DNA of 64,000 nt from Microvirga aerilata. Lineage in GTDB: Bacteria; Pseudomonadota; Alphaproteobacteria; Rhizobiales; Beijerinckiaceae. The position numbers and the translations under genes were made by a program. The notes under the pieces were generated by a model, which worked only from the letters and a program-made list of their open reading frames with translations, was not told where the DNA came from and searched no databases. This document shows, in pieces, positions 61,441 to 64,000 of the stretch; the first letter of the stretch is position 1; each line of letters begins with the position of its first letter. The DNA lies in assembly GCF_016743775.1 (NCBI RefSeq), contig NZ_JAEQMY010000013.1, positions 62,001-126,000 of the forward strand. The letters run 5' to 3'.

Positions 61441-62058
61441 TCAGTCCATCACGGCGGCCTTGAGGATGCAGACCATGGTGGCGCGGCCCAGCGCATTGCC
61501 GACGCAGCGCACGGAATGGGGCCGGTCGCAGCGGTAGCGCAGGCTTTCGCCGGCCTTGGCCTGCTGCACGACGCCGCCGACCTCCACCTCGAACTCCCCC
61601 TCCAGGACGGACAGGCATTCGACGGAGCCGCGCTGGTGGCTGTCGGAGTCGAGCACGCCGCCGGGCTCCGACTGCACGTCGTACCATTGCAGCCACTCGA
61701 TGGTCTTGAGCCAGCCGATGATCGCCAGGCGCATCTTGCCGTCCTCGGAGACGAGGATCGGTGTATCGGCCTTCGAGGACTTTTCGATGAAGGGCTCTTC
61801 GTCGCCCGATGCCAGGACGCGCTCGATGGATACGTCCAGGGCCTGGCTCAGCCGCCAGATGGTGGCGAGCGTCGGATTGGTCTCGTTGCGCTCGATCTGG
61901 CTGATGATCGATTTCGCCACGCCCGACTGCTCGGCAAGCTCCGACAGGGACAGGTTGTAGGCCTTGCGCAGCCGCTGGATGGTCTTGCCCATGTTGCCGG
62001 ACAGAACCTGCGCGCCTGTTTCCAGGTCCCGGCTCCGCTCTTTGCCTTCAACGCCCAT
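61441..62058 (-). CDS. XRE-family regulator with C-terminal cupin domain
   Basis: 205 residues from ATG 62058 (MGVEGKERSRDLE). HTH_3 domain near residues 25-80 ('IQRLRKAYNLSLSELAEQSGVAKSIISQIERNETNP') and a cupin from about 125 ('GVLDSDSHQRGSVECLSVLEGEFEVEVGG'). Such regulators (SutR/PuuR-like architecture) usually control adjacent transport or amine/amino-acid genes. It likely controls itself and the EamA transporter transcribed towards it. Confidence 0.92.
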   Translation of the reverse strand: MGVEGKERSRDLETGAQVLSGNMGKTIQRLRKAYNLSLSELAEQSGVAKSIISQIERNETNPTLATIWRLSQALDVSIERVLASGDEEPFIEKSSKADTPILVSEDGKMRLAIIGWLKTIEWLQWYDVQSEPGGVLDSDSHQRGSVECLSVLEGEFEVEVGGVVQQAKAGESLRYRCDRPHSVRCVGNALGRATMVCILKAAVMD

Positions 62059-62081
62059 CAGCTGCCTCTGTCCTGAAAAAC

Positions 62082-62091
62082 CGAACGTTCG
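62082..62091. promoter_or_regulatory. Palindrome before the XRE-cupin gene, possible autoregulatory operator
   Basis: CGAACGTTCG is a perfect 10-bp palindrome, extended by flanking AAC and TTC, 24 bp upstream of the start codon at 62058. Confidence 0.4.
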
Positions 62092-62180
62092 TTCCTCAAA
62101 GCGGTTGTGGGGTAATCGGCCGGACCGGTCAAGCGCCGGAGAGGTCGCGGGCTTCCTTTTCCGCTCAGTCTCGGCCCTGC

Positions 62181-63155
62181 CTAGACTCCTGGCCGCTGGG
62201 GAGAAGCCTGGAACTCCTTGGTGCGCAGAAGGCCGATCCGGTGCTCGCGCCAGACGATGAACAGGCCCGTCGCGGTGACGATGCTGGCTCCGGTCAGCAT
62301 GGTAAGGGTCGGCAGGTCGCCGAAGACGAACCATCCGAACAGGAGCGCCCAGATCATGGTGGTGTACTCGAAGGGCGCGATCACCGAGGTATCCGCATAG
62401 CGATAGGATTGCGTGACCAGGATCTGCCCGACCCCGCCCAGGAAGCCGACCACGATGAACAGGGCGAGATCCGGCGCATCCGGCATGCGCCAGCCGAACG
62501 GGATGGTGAAGAGCGAGAGGGCCGACGCGAGGATGAAGAAGTAGAAGACGATGGCGCCCGTCTTTTCGGTCGCGGTGAGGCGGCGCACCTGGATCATGGC
62601 GCCTGCGGAGCAGAAGGCTCCCGCCAGGGCGCAGATGGCTCCGAGCGTCGGCCCCGCGCCCAGCCCTCCGGCAAAGGTCTCAACCTTCAGGTAGGGCGAG
62701 AGCATGATCAGAACGCCCACGAACCCCACGGCCACCGCGGTCCAGCGATAGGCGCGCACCGTCTCGTTGAGGAGAAGGGCCGCCAGGATCACGACGATGA
62801 GCGGAGAGGCATAGCCGATGGCGATTGCTTCATGGAGGGGCAGGTAGGTGAGGGCCGCAAAGCCGAGATACATGCCGCTCGTGCCGATGAAGCCGCGCTT
62901 GAAGTGGCCGACGACGTTCTTGGTTCGCACGGCGTTGATGAGGTCCCCCTGCCACTTGAGCCAGACGAGAAGCGGCAACAGGGCAAAAGCCGAGCGGAAG
63001 AAGACGATCTCTCCGACAGGGTAGCGGGCGGTGAGCGTCTTGAGGGTTGCCGACATCATCGTAAAGACGAGAGCGGACAGAACTTTGAGGGAGATCCCCA
63101 GGAGAGGTTTCACTGTTGGCGTGTTTTTCGGCGGTCGAGTTGCTCGTGAAGGCAT
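62181..63155 (-). CDS. DMT-superfamily (EamA) transporter
   Basis: 324 residues from ATG 63155 (MPSRATRPPKNTPTVK); a GTG four codons upstream is possible. Ten predicted helices in two EamA repeats, each with the proline-containing family motif ('YLPLHEAIAIGYASPLIVVILAALLLNE', 'YRYADTSVIAPFEYTTMIWALLFGWFVFGD'). Substrate unknown. It lies 122 bp upstream of the XRE-cupin gene on the same strand. Confidence 0.88.
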   Translation of the reverse strand: MPSRATRPPKNTPTVKPLLGISLKVLSALVFTMMSATLKTLTARYPVGEIVFFRSAFALLPLLVWLKWQGDLINAVRTKNVVGHFKRGFIGTSGMYLGFAALTYLPLHEAIAIGYASPLIVVILAALLLNETVRAYRWTAVAVGFVGVLIMLSPYLKVETFAGGLGAGPTLGAICALAGAFCSAGAMIQVRRLTATEKTGAIVFYFFILASALSLFTIPFGWRMPDAPDLALFIVVGFLGGVGQILVTQSYRYADTSVIAPFEYTTMIWALLFGWFVFGDLPTLTMLTGASIVTATGLFIVWREHRIGLLRTKEFQASPQRPGV

Positions 63156-63227
63156 GCAACCAACCACGGAGAGGCCGCCGCGTGAAGACCCAAACAGTCC
63201 CGCAGGCCCTGCACCGGGTGCATGGGC

Positions 63228-63485
63228 TCAGGACCGGGCGGCCCGCGAGCTTTTGATGCGCGAGCGTATGTAGCCAAGCGCAGTCAGCACCAGCCATGCA
63301 GTCTGTGTAACGAAAGAGGCTAAATTGAAATCGTACAGCAAGGAATAAAGAATAAGCAGTGCGCCGAGCGCATTGAGAAGCGCGTAGCGGCTATCCTCTA
63401 CTTTCAGAATGGCCAATTGCAACAGCCCGTATGCCGACAGATAGGCTGCAACTCCGATCAGCCCTATGAGATCAGGTACGTTCAT
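63228..63485 (-). CDS. Small membrane protein (CBU_0592-like family)
   Basis: 85 residues from ATG 63485, with GAGGAGC upstream. Three hydrophobic helices ('LIGLIGVAAYLSAYGLLQLAIL', 'NALGALLILYSLLYDFNLASF', 'TAWLVLTALGYI') and a basic C-terminus. It resembles the family of small membrane proteins typified by Coxiella CBU_0592, of unknown function. It stands alone, divergent from the phosphoesterase gene. Confidence 0.75.
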   Translation of the reverse strand: MNVPDLIGLIGVAAYLSAYGLLQLAILKVEDSRYALLNALGALLILYSLLYDFNLASFVTQTAWLVLTALGYIRSRIKSSRAARS

Positions 63486-63712
63486 CAATGCTCCTCGCCA
63501 GATCCGAAAAAGGGCCTTTACGGCAATTCGATCCGCCTTGGAATGAACTTTCTGCCTGACCCGCGCCTGTCGCGAACTGAGGATCCGGCATCAGTCCAGC
63601 CGATTTGAGGTCGGATGATCGGTGGAGCGTCACAAATCTGCAGGAGAACCGTCACGGAGGCGAGATGCGAATCCTGTTTGTCTGAAGCCGGCAAGCTCGT
63701 TGAGGAGGTCGC

Positions 63713-64000
63713 ATGGCTCAGGAAGTCAACGCTGTCCGCGTCCGTACGCTGTTCCTGTCGGATCTCCACCTTGGAACCAAGGGGTGCCAGGCCGGCACCC
63801 TGCTGGAATTCCTCAAGGCCTACGATGCGGACACCATCTACCTCGTGGGCGACATCGTCGACGGATGGCGCCTGAAGTCGGGCTGGTACTGGCCGCAATC
63901 CCACAACGACGTGGTCCAGAAGCTCATGCGCAAGGTCCGCAAAGGCGCGCGGCTCGTTTATATCCCGGGCAATCACGACGAGTTCCTGCGCGATTACATC
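63713..64000 (+). CDS. LpxH-like metallophosphoesterase, N-terminal part (partial at window end)
   Basis: The open frame starts at ATG 63713 (TGAGGAGG upstream) and runs off the window after 96 codons. Calcineurin-like motifs are clear: FLSDLHLGTKG, 'VGDIVDGWRLKSG' and PGNHDEFLRDY, which provide the two-metal site. This spacing is that of UDP-2,3-diacylglucosamine diphosphatase (LpxH/LpxI replacement) and related phosphoesterases often found beside glycosyltransferases. The substrate cannot be settled from the partial sequence. Confidence 0.87.
   Translation, partial: MAQEVNAVRVRTLFLSDLHLGTKGCQAGTLLEFLKAYDADTIYLVGDIVDGWRLKSGWYWPQSHNDVVQKLMRKVRKGARLVYIPGNHDEFLRDYI

Noticed and set aside
1-64000. 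tRNA, rRNA, insertion sequence, integrase or phage genes
   Set aside because: None could be recognised; there are no transposase motifs or tRNA-like cloverleafs evident by reading.

Overview
The window is 64 kb of high-GC DNA with tightly packed operons, many 4-bp ATGA/GTGA start-stop overlaps, a sigma-54 promoter, two possible general-stress (EcfG-type) promoters, a fused urease gamma-beta subunit, a bacterial transglutaminase-like cysteine peptidase and several Liv/Urt-type ABC transporters. Together these point to a free-living or plant/soil-associated alphaproteobacterium of the Hyphomicrobiales, most like Methylobacteriaceae/Microvirga. The genus is an inference; no rRNA or other marker is present. 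I see no tRNA, rRNA, insertion sequence, prophage or CRISPR array.

Layout. 1-573 is the 3' end of glycogen synthase. 684-11944 is one nitrogen-regulated unit: a sigma-54 promoter, the urea importer urtABCDE, and the urease operon ureD-ureAB-C-E-F-G followed by a HupE/UreJ permease. 12138-22429 is a mixed housekeeping and envelope region: a secreted Gly/Asn/Asp-repeat protein, SelO, small unknown proteins, an L,D-transpeptidase, an Mfd-like helicase, a periplasmic histidine phosphatase and a C93 cysteine peptidase.

22444-41566 is a catabolic island. A central plus-strand operon encodes an aryl-CoA ligase, a two-domain anthraniloyl-/salicylyl-CoA monooxygenase, an SDR dehydrogenase, a MarR regulator, a crotonase, an acyl-CoA dehydrogenase and a Rid protein. 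This is the hybrid CoA-dependent aerobic route known for 2-aminobenzoate. It is flanked by two five-gene branched-chain-type ABC importers, and the left one ends in a formamidase-like hydrolase. Two near-identical AT-rich palindromes, one between the left importer and the ligase and one before the monooxygenase, probably bind the MarR protein.

41673-55018 holds a DMT exporter, a thioesterase, an SMP-30 lactonase, a tandem Usp, a YdcF-type protein, PPK2, a GST, a LigD without its ligase domain and an oppABC(DF) oligopeptide importer. 55188-58936 is a purine (urate) catabolic block: a DUF336 protein, membrane urate hydroxylase PuuD, HIU hydrolase and a PuuE-UraD fusion. These end in allantoate, whose nitrogen can leave as urea, linking functionally to the urease operon. 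59016-64000 contains a BON-LysM protein, rhodanese, two c-type cytochromes, a XRE-cupin regulator with its EamA transporter, a small membrane protein and the start of an LpxH-like phosphoesterase.
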